A DNA stretch of 64,000 bases, taken from contig SVOA01000003.1 in assembly GCA_015066635.1 (NCBI GenBank), positions 62,001 to 126,000 on the forward strand, in the 5' to 3' direction. The stretch's first letter is position 1, and every line of letters begins with the position of its first letter. The translations under genes were made by a program, and so were the position numbers. This document shows positions 32,939-41,992 of this stretch, one piece after another. The stretch is from Oscillospiraceae bacterium (lineage in GTDB: Bacteria > Bacillota > Clostridia > Oscillospirales > Acutalibacteraceae). Under the pieces are notes generated by a model. It was not told where the DNA came from, made no database searches, and worked only from the letters and a program-made list of their open reading frames with translations.

Positions 32939-34189
32939 CTATTCATTATTTACCTGTGCCGTTCTTGTAACAAGTTCAAGCCCGTGTGTACCGAAGGTCT
33001 TATGCGCATTTATGCCGTTTGTAGTCATTACATAGATAATGTTTCCGTCAATAAAGCAGTAAATACCGTCGCTTGTTATCTCGGTATTGCCGACCTCTCT
33101 GCCGTGTCTTGAAAAGCTCACAAGCTTTTTATCGCTTAAAACGGAAATATAATCTCCGTCGCAGGAAACGCTTCTGACAGCGAAATCAAGTTCCTTTGTA
33201 AACAGCTGTTTTCCGTTTTTATTATAAACATTGATGATTTTTGAGCTTGAACTGCCGTATTTTGAAAGAACTACTGCGGTAAGATTATTCTCGCCCGTAT
33301 AAATTCTCGAAAGATTATTAAGCGACAGGTCAATATCCGTTCTTTCAAACTTTCTGTTAAGGAAGGTCAGCGTTCTTTCTCCGCTGCACACTATTCTGTT
33401 TCTGTTTATGTATTCAACCTTTGCAACTATCTGCGAACCGAAATATATATCGGTAAGAGGTTCCTTATATTCAAAGTCAAACACAAGCACCTTTGAATAG
33501 AGCTCGCCGTTTTCGGCGCCGATTACGGAAACAACCGCTCTTTTGCAGTTATCGGAAATATCAACGCTGACTATATTCTCCTTTGAACAGTTCCATTTAA
33601 AAATCTCCGCGTTCCTTTTATTATATACGGTCAGCTGAGAGACGGACGACTCTCCCCTCGTGGCTATCGCATAAATGCCGTCCTTGCCGATACACGCGGT
33701 AAGAATTTTCTGAGACGTACTGCCCTCATACATAACGGATGTTTTTGAAACAATCTGATAAGAACAGGAGCCGATATCAAAAATAATTGCTCTGCCGTTT
33801 ACCGTATCGCAGACGGGCTCCGAATATGCGTGTCTTGTGTTATTAAGTTTTCTTGCGGTTGAGTCAAGAACATAGAAACCGTCGTCACCGATAACCAACA
33901 GGTCGGAATCTATTTTTTTAATGTCTTTTACCGAGGCACTGTCAAAATAATAGGGATAGCCGTCGCCCTTTTTGATTCCCGACATAAGCCCGTTAAAATA
34001 ATCGCTGATACTCGCAACGGTAAAATTGCCGAATCTGTTGCCTGCAATTACAAGTACGGCGAGCGCACCTATGACAATAACGGCAATTTTTATCCATCTG
34101 ATAACGGCGTCCTGACCCGAATTAACTTTAACTCTTTTTAAACCGGGTAACAGTCTTTTCTTTTTTGGTTTTCTGTTATTGTTTTTCAT
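32939..34189 (-). CDS. membrane-anchored beta-propeller-like protein (DUF5711-like)
   Basis: A 416-residue protein: basic cytoplasmic N-terminus (1-31, KKKRLLPGLKRVK), one membrane helix (about 32-50), and an extracellular domain of repeated short beta-rich units. Examples are LLVIGDDGFYVLDSTARKL, GIYAIATRGESSVSQLTVYNK and TAVVLSKYGSSSSKIINVYNKNGKQL. These resemble propeller blades. From memory this matches DUF5711 proteins of Clostridia; I could not check. The function is unknown. It lies between truA and cvpA in the gene train, with GGAGCAGG as ribosome site. It may sense or scaffold something at the surface. Confidence 0.7.
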   Translation of the reverse strand: MKNNNRKPKKKRLLPGLKRVKVNSGQDAVIRWIKIAVIVIGALAVLVIAGNRFGNFTVASISDYFNGLMSGIKKGDGYPYYFDSASVKDIKKIDSDLLVIGDDGFYVLDSTARKLNNTRHAYSEPVCDTVNGRAIIFDIGSCSYQIVSKTSVMYEGSTSQKILTACIGKDGIYAIATRGESSVSQLTVYNKRNAEIFKWNCSKENIVSVDISDNCKRAVVSVIGAENGELYSKVLVFDFEYKEPLTDIYFGSQIVAKVEYINRNRIVCSGERTLTFLNRKFERTDIDLSLNNLSRIYTGENNLTAVVLSKYGSSSSKIINVYNKNGKQLFTKELDFAVRSVSCDGDYISVLSDKKLVSFSRHGREVGNTEITSDGIYCFIDGNIIYVMTTNGINAHKTFGTHGLELVTRTAQVNNE

Positions 34190-34206
34190 ATCCTGCTCCG
34201 CAAATA

Positions 34207-34947
34207 TTATAAATCGTAATTAACCTTATTGAGATACAGTCCGCAGGGCTTGGCGGTAACGCCTGCAAAAGCTCTGTCTTTTTTTGCGATAATTTCGGGT
34301 ATTGAACCGGGTTTGATTTTACCGCTGTTTATGTCAAGCAGCGTGCCCGTCATTATGCGAACCATATTATATAAAAAGCCGTCGGCTTCAACCGTAAAAA
34401 CGGCGAAATCGTTTTCTCTCTTAAATGATACGGCTTTTACTGTCCTTATTTTGTCCTCGGTGTCGGTATTCGCCGCACAGAAGGAAGTAAAATCGTGCGT
34501 GCCGAGAAAGTCCCGTGCTTCATTATCAAGAAGCTCCGCGTCAATTTTATAAGGATACATCAGCGCTCTGCCGCTGTAAAAGGGATTATTATAATCTCTG
34601 TTGAAAATAAGATATTTATATTCTTTTGAAACGCAGTTATATCTCGCGTGAAATCCATACGGAACCTCTTTGACTTCCGTAACGGCAATTCCCGTATGAA
34701 GAACGGCGTTAAGCGATTTTTTAAACAATGCCGTATCAATTTCTCTGTCTGTTCTCATATTACAGCAGAACATATTGGCATGAACGCCGCTGTCGGTACG
34801 GCTGCAGCCCGTAACATTTTCTCTGACGGAAAGTATCTTCTCAACAGCGTCCTGAAGGCAGGACTGAACCGTAAGGGCGTTATTCTGTACCTGCCAGCCG
34901 TGAAAAAGACTGCCGTCATACATAAGTGTAAGCAAATAATTTTTCAT
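34207..34947 (-). CDS. truA: tRNA pseudouridine(38-40) synthase
   Basis: Converts uridines 38-40 of tRNA anticodon arms to pseudouridine. The 246-residue protein has the catalytic Asp in GCSRTDSGVHA (Asp 52). Also seen are the N-terminal YLLTLMYDGSLFHGWQVQ, the RYNCVSKEYKYLIFNR block, and FTVEADGFLYNMVRIMTGTLLDI near the C-terminus. All are TruA hallmarks. Its start overlaps the ecfT stop by one base, an arrangement also found in other Firmicutes where truA follows the ECF genes. Confidence 0.95.
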   Translation of the reverse strand: MKNYLLTLMYDGSLFHGWQVQNNALTVQSCLQDAVEKILSVRENVTGCSRTDSGVHANMFCCNMRTDREIDTALFKKSLNAVLHTGIAVTEVKEVPYGFHARYNCVSKEYKYLIFNRDYNNPFYSGRALMYPYKIDAELLDNEARDFLGTHDFTSFCAANTDTEDKIRTVKAVSFKRENDFAVFTVEADGFLYNMVRIMTGTLLDINSGKIKPGSIPEIIAKKDRAFAGVTAKPCGLYLNKVNYDL

Positions 34948-35762
34948 TAAATCACCGCCGCAAAGAAATGATTTAAAACGATAATCCCCGCAATCACAAG
35001 CGCCATTATAAAGATTGCGACAAAATCACGGGCGTGAACCTTCATTACCTTTAATCTCGTTCTGCCCTCGCCGCCCTGATAACAGCGGCATTCCATCGCA
35101 AACGCAAGTTCGTAAGCGCGACGGAAGGAATTTATAAACAGCGGGATAAATATCGGTACAAGCGCCTTCCCCCTGTCAACTATATTACCGCTCTCAAGGT
35201 CGGCGCCTCTTGACTTCTGCGCCGCCATAATCTTGTCAACCTCATCAATGAGCGTGGGAATAAACCTGAGCGCAATAGTCATCATCATAGCTATTGAGTG
35301 AACGTTGATTTTAAACACCTTTAACGGAGAAAACAGCCTCTCAATAGCGTCTGTGAGCATGGTGGGAGACGTCGTATAGGTAAGCATTGAGCTTGCCGCT
35401 ACGAGAGCCGCAATTCTGACAGTTGTAAAAATTGCGGTAAAGACGCCGCCCGTTGTTATTCTGATTTTCCAGTATTCAAAAAGCACGTCCCCGTTTTTGT
35501 TGTATATAAGCTGTAAAAGCGAGGTAATCAGCACGATTATAAAAATCGGTTTAATGCTCTTATAAATAAGCTTTAACGATATACCCGAGAGCAGAATTAT
35601 TACCGTCAGAAGCAATATCATAAGACCGAGCGAGTAAAAGTTTTTGCAAAGGAAGACAGCAACTATATATGCAAAAACAAGTAAGATCTTAACTCTCGGG
35701 TCAAGTCTGTGAATAACAGAATTTCCGGGGAAATACTGACCTATTGTTATGTCTTTAATCAT
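34947..35762 (-). CDS. ecfT: ECF transporter transmembrane coupling protein EcfT
   Basis: Membrane scaffold joining the two ATPases to exchangeable vitamin-binding S-components. The 271 residues contain about five to six helices and a long cytoplasmic region with the coupling motifs AAQKSRGADLESG (about 178-190) and FAMECRCYQGG (about 219-229); these are the family's Ala-Arg-x type signatures, the second in variant form. The ATG overlaps the ecfA2 stop by four bases (ATGA). It is expected to serve several S-components, BioY among them. Confidence 0.93.
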   Translation of the reverse strand: MIKDITIGQYFPGNSVIHRLDPRVKILLVFAYIVAVFLCKNFYSLGLMILLLTVIILLSGISLKLIYKSIKPIFIIVLITSLLQLIYNKNGDVLFEYWKIRITTGGVFTAIFTTVRIAALVAASSMLTYTTSPTMLTDAIERLFSPLKVFKINVHSIAMMMTIALRFIPTLIDEVDKIMAAQKSRGADLESGNIVDRGKALVPIFIPLFINSFRRAYELAFAMECRCYQGGEGRTRLKVMKVHARDFVAIFIMALVIAGIIVLNHFFAAVI

Positions 35763-36622
35763 ATTACTCCCCTTTCCCCGAAAAGACGGAGTAATTCCTC
35801 TTTTGCCTTTTTCACGGAATATATATCGGTCCTGACATTATACCCGCGTTTTTTAAGCTCAAGAAATACCTGCGTAATGCTCGGAACGTCAAGTCCTATT
35901 TCTGACAGTCTCTCGATATTGGAAAAGACCTCGCCGACGCCCGTAAAGAATTCCACCCTGCCCTTATTCATTACAAGAACTTTTGAGGCATTCTTTGCAA
36001 CGTCGTCCATACTGTGTGAAACAATGATAACGGTATTATTCGTAACATTTCTGTATTCGTTTATCATTTTTTCTATCTTTTCCCTGCCTTTGGGGTCAAG
36101 TCCCGCCGTGGGCTCGTCAAGAATAAGTATTTCGGGCTCCATAGCCATTACTCCTGCAATGGCGACTCTTCTTTTTTCTCCTCCCGAAAGGTCAAAAGGC
36201 GATTTCTTTAAAAGCTCGGTTTTAATGCCGACAAATTCACACGCTTTAAGAACGTGCTCCTCGACCTGCGCCTTATCAAGTCCCATATTTTTGGGTCCGT
36301 AGGCAATATCGTCAAAGACAGTGCTTTCAAAGAGCTGATACTCGGGATACTGAAAACAAAGTCCGACCTTAAATCTTATGCTTCTCGTAAACTCCTTTGA
36401 CGAGTGAATATCCTCGCCGTTAAAAAGGATTTTGCCCGAAGTCGGTTTGAGAATACCGTTGAGATGCTGAACAAGCGTGCTTTTACCCGAACCGGTATGA
36501 CCGATTATTCCGATAAAATCGCCTTTTTCTATGGAAATGCTGACATCATCAACGGCAGTAACCTCAAAGGGCGTGCCGCGCGAGTAAGCGTATGTTAAAT
36601 TTTGCGTTTCAAGTAATGCCAT
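35759..36622 (-). CDS. ecfA2: ECF transporter ATPase EcfA2
   Basis: Second ATPase of the ECF module, 287 residues. Walker A GHTGSGKST (about 39-47), Q-loop CFQYPEYQLFE, signature DLSGGEKRRVAIAG, Walker B ILILDEPTAGLD and switch His in VSHSMDD are all intact. The C-terminal extension GLDVPSITQVFLELKKRGYNV is typical of EcfA proteins. It begins one base before the ecfA1 stop ends, so translation is coupled. Confidence 0.94.
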   Translation of the reverse strand: MALLETQNLTYAYSRGTPFEVTAVDDVSISIEKGDFIGIIGHTGSGKSTLVQHLNGILKPTSGKILFNGEDIHSSKEFTRSIRFKVGLCFQYPEYQLFESTVFDDIAYGPKNMGLDKAQVEEHVLKACEFVGIKTELLKKSPFDLSGGEKRRVAIAGVMAMEPEILILDEPTAGLDPKGREKIEKMINEYRNVTNNTVIIVSHSMDDVAKNASKVLVMNKGRVEFFTGVGEVFSNIERLSEIGLDVPSITQVFLELKKRGYNVRTDIYSVKKAKEELLRLFGERGVI

Positions 36623-37482
36623 TATTTATCTCCGAGAAGCTGTGAAATTCTGTCAACAAATTCCGCAGTATCAAGTATATTGCCGTCTATATCTATACCT
36701 TCTCTTTTAAGCTCACGCGAAAGAGATGAAATCTTGGGAATATCGAGTCCCCTGTCCCTTAAAAGCTCGGCGTTTGAGAAAACCTCTTTAGGTGTTCCCG
36801 TAAGCAGAATTTCCGCATTGTCCATAACAATAACCTTACGGGCAAGTGCCGCTTCCTCCATAAAATGCGTTATATACACAACGGTTATACCAAGCTCGCG
36901 GTTGAGTTTAAAAATAGTTTTCATAACCTCTTTGCGTCCCTGAGGGTCAAGCATGGCGGTTGGCTCGTCAAAGAATATGCACTTTGGCAGCATTGCTATA
37001 ATGCCTGCTATGGCAACTCTCTGCTTCTGTCCGCCCGAAAGCTTGTGCGGCTCGGAAAATCTGTAATCGTACATTCCGACCGCCTTTAATGAGTCGTCAA
37101 CCCTTTTTCTTATTTCCTCACGGGGAAGTCCGAGATTTTCGGGTCCAAATGCGACATCCTCCTCGACAACCGAGGCAACTATCTGATTATCGGGATTTTG
37201 AAATACAACGCCGACGGTTTTCCTTATATCATAAGATTTGCTCTCGTCAGCCGTGTCCATCCCGTCAACTAAAACCTTGCCCTCGGTGGGAATAAGTATT
37301 GAATTTGAAAGCTTGGCGAGCGTAGATTTACCCGAGCCGTTATGACCGAGTACCGCAATGCAGTCGCCCTGCTTTATATCGAAGCTTATATTTTTAACCG
37401 CAAAGGGATTTTGTTCCTCTCCCTCGGCAGACTCATACCGAAAGCTTACATTTTGAAACTGAACAAGGTTTTTATCTTCCAT
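36622..37482 (-). CDS. ecfA1: ECF transporter ATPase EcfA1
   Basis: First ATPase of the ECF module, 286 residues. Walker A GHNGSGKST (about 45-53), Q-loop VFQNPDNQIVA, signature KLSGGQKQRVAIAG, Walker B CIFFDEPTAMLD and VYITHFMEE are all present. The order ecfA1-ecfA2-ecfT is the standard group II ECF arrangement. It lies 9 bases after a methyltransferase gene, inside a transcription unit that probably starts at ruvC. Confidence 0.94.
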   Translation of the reverse strand: MEDKNLVQFQNVSFRYESAEGEEQNPFAVKNISFDIKQGDCIAVLGHNGSGKSTLAKLSNSILIPTEGKVLVDGMDTADESKSYDIRKTVGVVFQNPDNQIVASVVEEDVAFGPENLGLPREEIRKRVDDSLKAVGMYDYRFSEPHKLSGGQKQRVAIAGIIAMLPKCIFFDEPTAMLDPQGRKEVMKTIFKLNRELGITVVYITHFMEEAALARKVIVMDNAEILLTGTPKEVFSNAELLRDRGLDIPKISSLSRELKREGIDIDGNILDTAEFVDRISQLLGDK

Positions 37483-37491
37483 TATCTTTCC

Positions 37492-38355
37492 TTATTTCTG
37501 CCAGATGGCTGTCGCGCCGCAGGGCAGAATCATTTTACTGTGAGTAACGGGCAGTCCTATCTCGCTGCTTGAAGCGCTGCCGCCGAATTTTTTTTGAACG
37601 GTTGCGCCGAGTATATACTGCATAACGGCAGGCGACAAACCCGTTGTATATGAATTTAAAAGCACCATAACGGGGTTTTCGGATAAAACCCCCGTGCAAA
37701 GCTCGCAGAAGTTATAAACCTCATTTTCGAGCTTCCACACCTCTCCTCCGGGGCCTCTGCCGTATGAAGGAGGATCCATAATAATAATATCGTACTTGTT
37801 GCCCCGTCTCATTTCGCGTTGAACGAACTTGATACAGTCGTCCACTATCCAGCGTACTTTTCTGTCTGCAACACCCGAAAGCGCGGCGTTTTCCTTTGCC
37901 CACTGCACCATGCCTTTTGAAGCGTCAACATGTACTACATCAGCGCCCGCTTTAAGGCAGGCAACCGTTGCGGCGCCTGTATAGGCAAAAAGATTAAGCA
38001 CCTTTAAGGGACGGTCGGATTCTTTGATAAGCTTCATAGTATGGTCCCAGTTAACCGCCTGCTCGGGAAAAACTCCCGTATGCTTAAAGCCCATGGTTTT
38101 GACGTTAAAGCTTAAATCTCCGTAACTTATCCTCCAGAAGTCGGGAATTTTATGCTTTATTTCCCAACTGCCGCCGCCCGAGTTTGAACGGTGGTATACC
38201 GCGTCCGGCTTTTGCCACAGAGGATGTGTTTTCGGCGTGTTCCATATAACCTGAGGGTCGGGACGGACAAGAATAACGTCTCCCCATCTTTCAAGCCTTT
38301 CCCCGGCAGAACAGTCTATAAGCTCATAATCTTTCCACAAAGAAGAATAACGCAT
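37492..38355 (-). CDS. class I SAM-dependent methyltransferase (RlmI/PF10672-like)
   Basis: A 287-residue methyltransferase, probably acting on rRNA. A beta-rich N-terminal part (VILVRPDPQVIWNTPKTHPLW) precedes the SAM fold with VLNLFAYTGAATVACLKAGADVVHVDASKG (about 118-147). The catalytic DPPSYGRG (about 204-211) is of the type seen in RlmI-like cytosine/guanine RNA methyltransferases. It lacks the N-terminal PUA domain of RlmI. The RNA target cannot be read. Its start overlaps the glmM stop by one base (TAATG). Confidence 0.82.
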   Translation of the reverse strand: MRYSSLWKDYELIDCSAGERLERWGDVILVRPDPQVIWNTPKTHPLWQKPDAVYHRSNSGGGSWEIKHKIPDFWRISYGDLSFNVKTMGFKHTGVFPEQAVNWDHTMKLIKESDRPLKVLNLFAYTGAATVACLKAGADVVHVDASKGMVQWAKENAALSGVADRKVRWIVDDCIKFVQREMRRGNKYDIIIMDPPSYGRGPGGEVWKLENEVYNFCELCTGVLSENPVMVLLNSYTTGLSPAVMQYILGATVQKKFGGSASSSEIGLPVTHSKMILPCGATAIWQK

Positions 38356-39704
38356 TAAACTAACCTTTCCTCAACAACCTTTGCAATACACTCGCCGAGA
38401 TATTTTATCTTGTCATAATCTTTGCCTTCAAGCATAACTCTGACAAGCGGCTCCGTACCCGAAACACGAACGAGGACTCTTCCGTCTCCGCCGAGTTCGT
38501 CGCTCGCCTCCTTGATAGCAAGCTGAACCTCCTCATCCTTTTCAAGTCTTGTTTTACCGAAATTTGAAACTCTGACATTGATAAGAACCTGAGGATATAC
38601 CTTCATCTCATCTGCGAGTTCTGAAATCTTTCTGCCCGTGCGTTTGAGAACGTTGAGAACCTGAATTGCCGACATCTGACCGTCGCCCGTTGTTGCATGG
38701 TCAAGGAAGATAATATGTCCCGACTGCTCGCCGCCTATGGAATATCCGTTTGCAACCATTTCCTCAAGGACATATCTGTCGCCGACCTTGGTCTTAACGC
38801 AGTTTATTCCGTTATCCTCGCAGAATTTGAAAAATCCCATATTACTCATAACGGTAACGACAGCCGTGTTGTTGTTAAGCTGACCGTTCTGTTTGAGATA
38901 CTTTGCACAGATAGCAATTATTTTGTCGCCGTCAACAAGCTCGCCCTTTTCGTCAACTATAAGAACTCTGTCAGCATCTCCGTCAAAAGCAAAACCGATA
39001 TCGCAGTTCTTTTCAAGTACAAACTTCTGAAGCTGATCGATATGCGTCGAACCGCATTTGTCATTGATATTGACGCCGTTTGGCGTTTCGTTAATAATGT
39101 AGCAGTCCGCGCCGAGACGGGTAAACAGCGCTCTTGCAGAGACAGAAGCCGAGCCGTTTGCGCAGTCAAGCGCGATTTTCATACCCTTGAAATTTCCGTC
39201 AGAGGTCATAGCAAGGTGGAAAATATAGTCATCAACAGCGCTTTCCGAAAAATGAACTCTGCCGACTTCTCCGCCGACGACTACGGGAGGAACCTTTGCC
39301 TCGTCGAGTATGATTTCCTCGATTTCATTTTCAAGCTCATCGGGGAGCTTGTAGCCGTTGTACTGAAAAATCTTAATTCCGTTATATTCGCAGGGGTTGT
39401 GCGAAGCAGAAATCATTACTCCTGCATCGTAACCGTATTCCTTTACGAGAAAAGCAACCGCAGGCGTAGGAACAACGTCAAGTATAAGCACGTCAGCGCC
39501 TACCGAGCAAAGTCCCGCGCTGATAGCCGAACAAAGCATATGTGATGACGCCCTTGTATCCATTCCTATTAAAACCTTCGGCTTATGAGATAAATTCTCT
39601 GTAAGTACCATAGCGGCGGCTCTGCCGATTTTCATAGCAAGCTCGCACGAAAGTTCCGTATTTGCAATTCCTCTTGCACCGTCTGTGCCGAATAATCTTC
39701 CCAT
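38355..39704 (-). CDS. glmM: phosphoglucosamine mutase
   Basis: Converts glucosamine-6-phosphate to glucosamine-1-phosphate for UDP-GlcNAc and peptidoglycan synthesis. The 449 residues are full length. The N-terminus GRLFGTDGARGIAN, the phosphoserine in GVMISASHNPCEYNGIKIF (Ser 101), the metal loop DGDADRVLIVD, the sugar-binding GGEQSGHIIF and the C-terminal phosphate loop RVSGTEPLVRVMLE are all present. CAGGAG precedes the ATG. It lies between ruvB and the methyltransferase with gaps under 20 bases. Confidence 0.96.
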   Translation of the reverse strand: MGRLFGTDGARGIANTELSCELAMKIGRAAAMVLTENLSHKPKVLIGMDTRASSHMLCSAISAGLCSVGADVLILDVVPTPAVAFLVKEYGYDAGVMISASHNPCEYNGIKIFQYNGYKLPDELENEIEEIILDEAKVPPVVVGGEVGRVHFSESAVDDYIFHLAMTSDGNFKGMKIALDCANGSASVSARALFTRLGADCYIINETPNGVNINDKCGSTHIDQLQKFVLEKNCDIGFAFDGDADRVLIVDEKGELVDGDKIIAICAKYLKQNGQLNNNTAVVTVMSNMGFFKFCEDNGINCVKTKVGDRYVLEEMVANGYSIGGEQSGHIIFLDHATTGDGQMSAIQVLNVLKRTGRKISELADEMKVYPQVLINVRVSNFGKTRLEKDEEVQLAIKEASDELGGDGRVLVRVSGTEPLVRVMLEGKDYDKIKYLGECIAKVVEERLV

Positions 39705-39721
39705 TTTTAAAATCTCCTGAA

Positions 39722-40765
39722 TTATAAATCAAATTTTTGCTGACCGCTGTCAGCTCCGTTGTTGAATTTAAAACCTAAATGCTCATAAGCAAGCGGCGTT
39801 ACAACCCTGCCTCTGGGAGTCTTTGAAAGAAAACCTATCTGCATAAGATACGGCTCGTAAACGTCCTCAATGGTAACCGCTTCCTCGCCGATAGTGGCGG
39901 CTATGGTTTCAAGTCCGACGGGACCGCCGTTATAATTCTTTATCATCGAGGTAAGCAGAAGTCTGTCGATAAGGTCAAGACCGAGTTCGTCTATTTCCAT
40001 TCTGCTGAGTGCCGTCTGTGCAGATTCAAGAGTAATTGTACCGTTACCCATAACCTCGGCGTAATCTCTTGCCCTCTTTAAAAGTCTGTTTGCGATTCTC
40101 GGCGTACCTCTTGAACGGGATGCAATTTCAAGCGCTCCGTCCTCATCAACGGATATGCCGAGTATTCCCGCGCTCCTCTTGACTATCTTTGAAAGCTCCT
40201 CGGGGGTGTATATTTCAAGTCTCGCAATAACTCCGAAACGGTCGCGGAGCGGTGCAGACAGCTGTCCTGCCCTCGTAGTTGCGCCGACAAGAGTGAATCT
40301 CGGCAAGTCAAGTCTTATCGACCTCGCCGACGGTCCTTTGCCGATAATAATATCAAGCGCATTATCCTCCATCGCGGGATAAAGAACCTCCTCCACCGCA
40401 CGCGAAAGACGGTGTATTTCGTCTATAAAAAGAACGTCGCCGTCGTTTAAGTTTGTAAGCAAAGCAGCTAAATCGCCCTGCTTCTCAATAGCGGGTCCCG
40501 AGGTTACCCTTATCTGAACACCCATCTCGTTGGCAATAATGCCTGCAAGAGTTGTTTTGCCGAGTCCGGGAGGTCCGTACAGAAGGACATGGTCAAGTAC
40601 ATCCCCTCTTGACTTTGCAGCGTCAATATATATTTTTAAATTTTCCTTGGCTTTTTCCTGACCGACATATTCCCCGAAGGTTTTAGGTCTGAGCGAAACT
40701 TCAATATCGTTGTCGATTTCGTTCAGGTCGGGAGAAACTATCCTGTTTTCGTTGTCAAAATCCAT
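39722..40765 (-). CDS. ruvB: Holliday junction branch-migration helicase RuvB
   Basis: AAA+ motor that, with RuvA, drives branch migration in recombination. The 347-residue protein has the RuvB N-terminus [20 protein letters not shown], Walker [10 protein letters not shown], Walker [11 protein letters not shown], sensor VGATTRAG, and a C-terminal winged helix with [13 protein letters not shown]. The track ORF starts at a TTG inside the ribosome site. The ATG after GGAGGATAAT is preferred. It follows ruvA by 11 bases; the order is ruvC-ruvA-ruvB. Confidence 0.97.
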   Translation of the reverse strand: MDFDNENRIVSPDLNEIDNDIEVSLRPKTFGEYVGQEKAKENLKIYIDAAKSRGDVLDHVLLYGPPGLGKTTLAGIIANEMGVQIRVTSGPAIEKQGDLAALLTNLNDGDVLFIDEIHRLSRAVEEVLYPAMEDNALDIIIGKGPSARSIRLDLPRFTLVGATTRAGQLSAPLRDRFGVIARLEIYTPEELSKIVKRSAGILGISVDEDGALEIASRSRGTPRIANRLLKRARDYAEVMGNGTITLESAQTALSRMEIDELGLDLIDRLLLTSMIKNYNGGPVGLETIAATIGEEAVTIEDVYEPYLMQIGFLSKTPRGRVVTPLAYEHLGFKFNNGADSGQQKFDL

Positions 40766-40776
40766 ATTATCCTCCG

Positions 40777-41385
40777 TCAACCGATTTTAGACAGATTTTT
40801 AAGCGCCTGCTTTATTAACTCCTCAACGTTCATTTCGGGGTCAAGGCGTCCGACAGCCGATGCAGCTTCGCTCTGAGAATAACCGAGCATCACAAGAGCG
40901 GAAACCGCCTCGGAAGTGTTTGCGTTATCTATAACCGAGCTTACGGATTCGGCATCGACGCCCATCGAACTCAAATCAAGGTCCTTTGCAATTTTATCCT
41001 TTAATTCAAGAACTATTCTCTGCGCGACCTTGTTGCCTACTCCGTTTGCTCTGGTAATTGACTTTGTATCGCCCGACGCTATACAAACGGCAAGTTTGTC
41101 GGGAGTGAACTCGCTTAATACGGCAAGTGCAACCTTCGGCCCGACACTTGAAACATTAAGCAGAAGTTTGAAGCACTCAAGCTCAGACAAAGTTGAAAAA
41201 CCGTACAGGTCGAGTGCGTCCTCACGGACGTTGAGATATGTGTAAAGTGTAACCGTCTCTCCTTTTTTTGAAACGTTTTTAAGCGTATTCGTTGTTGAAT
41301 TGCAGTTAAACGCGACACCGTTGCAGTCAACGGCTACACACTGCGCATCGTAATATACAACTTTTCCCGTAATTGAATAAAACAT
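40777..41385 (-). CDS. ruvA: Holliday junction DNA-binding protein RuvA
   Basis: Binds the four-way junction and loads RuvB. The 202 residues show the N-terminal OB fold ([13 protein letters not shown] through [34 protein letters not shown]), a helix-hairpin-helix DNA-binding pair (VSSVGPK and [19 protein letters not shown]), and the small C-terminal domain that touches RuvB ([16 protein letters not shown]). It lies 10 bases after ruvC. Confidence 0.96.
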   Translation of the reverse strand: MFYSITGKVVYYDAQCVAVDCNGVAFNCNSTTNTLKNVSKKGETVTLYTYLNVREDALDLYGFSTLSELECFKLLLNVSSVGPKVALAVLSEFTPDKLAVCIASGDTKSITRANGVGNKVAQRIVLELKDKIAKDLDLSSMGVDAESVSSVIDNANTSEAVSALVMLGYSQSEAASAVGRLDPEMNVEELIKQALKNLSKIG

Positions 41386-41395
41386 ATTTCTTTCC

Positions 41396-41896
41396 TTACT
41401 TCAGATTATTAAGCCTTCCCATAACCGAACCGCTTGAGTGAGCATGGCACACAGCCATCGCAAGAGCATCCGCAGTATCGTCGGGCTTAGGTATCTTTTC
41501 AAGTCTCAGGATTACCCTGACCATTTCCTGAACCTGTTTTTTCTCCGCTCTGCCGTATCCTACAACGCTCTGTTTGACCTGCAAAGGAGTGTACTCAAAT
41601 ATCTTTGCATTGTTCTGATGCGCCGCAAGTACGGTAACTCCCCTCGCCTGAGCAACATCTATAACCGTTTTTGCATTTGTGTTGTAAAACAGCTTTTCAA
41701 TTGCCATAGCCTCGGGTTTATAACGTTCAAATATATCGTTAAGTCCGTTATAAATAGACGAAAGTCTCTCTACAAAAGGCGTGCCTGCCTCGGTGGTTAT
41801 CGCACCGTAATCAATGACCTGAAAACGGTTGCTTTCATATCTGATTACTCCCCAGCCGACAATGGCATAACCGGGGTCAATTCCCAAAATTATCAT
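41396..41896 (-). CDS. ruvC: crossover junction endodeoxyribonuclease RuvC
   Basis: Cuts Holliday junctions. The 166-residue nuclease keeps the acidic catalytic residues: Asp in [14 protein letters not shown], Glu in MAIEKLFYN, and the C-terminal Asp pair in [17 protein letters not shown]. It is the first gene after a good promoter, and so probably the head of the long gene train that runs to bioY. The ribosome site GGAG is about 12 bases from the ATG. Confidence 0.96.
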   Translation of the reverse strand: MIILGIDPGYAIVGWGVIRYESNRFQVIDYGAITTEAGTPFVERLSSIYNGLNDIFERYKPEAMAIEKLFYNTNAKTVIDVAQARGVTVLAAHQNNAKIFEYTPLQVKQSVVGYGRAEKKQVQEMVRVILRLEKIPKPDDTADALAMAVCHAHSSGSVMGRLNNLK

Positions 41897-41929
41897 GTGA
41901 ACATATTACTCCATATTATTATTCATTTT

Positions 41930-41958
41930 ATTATACTACATTTACTTTTATAAGGCAA
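41930..41958 (-). promoter_or_regulatory. sigma-A promoter of the ruvC gene train
   Basis: Minus-strand TTGCCT and TATAAT with a 17-base spacer, 34 bases before the ruvC start. It lies immediately downstream of the der terminator. Confidence 0.7.
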
Positions 41959-41960
41959 GA

Positions 41961-41988
41961 AAAAAAGAGCGATATTTCGCTCTTTTTT
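41961..41988 (-). terminator. terminator after der
   Basis: AAAAAAGAGCGA and TCGCTCTTTTTT pair around TATT, giving a strong hairpin flanked by A and T runs. It starts about 5 bases after the der stop. Confidence 0.88.
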
Positions 41989-41992
41989 ACAA

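Noticed and set aside
38697-39545. 282-residue plus-strand ORF
   Set aside because: It lies wholly antisense to glmM, whose motifs are complete; no ribosome site or known family.
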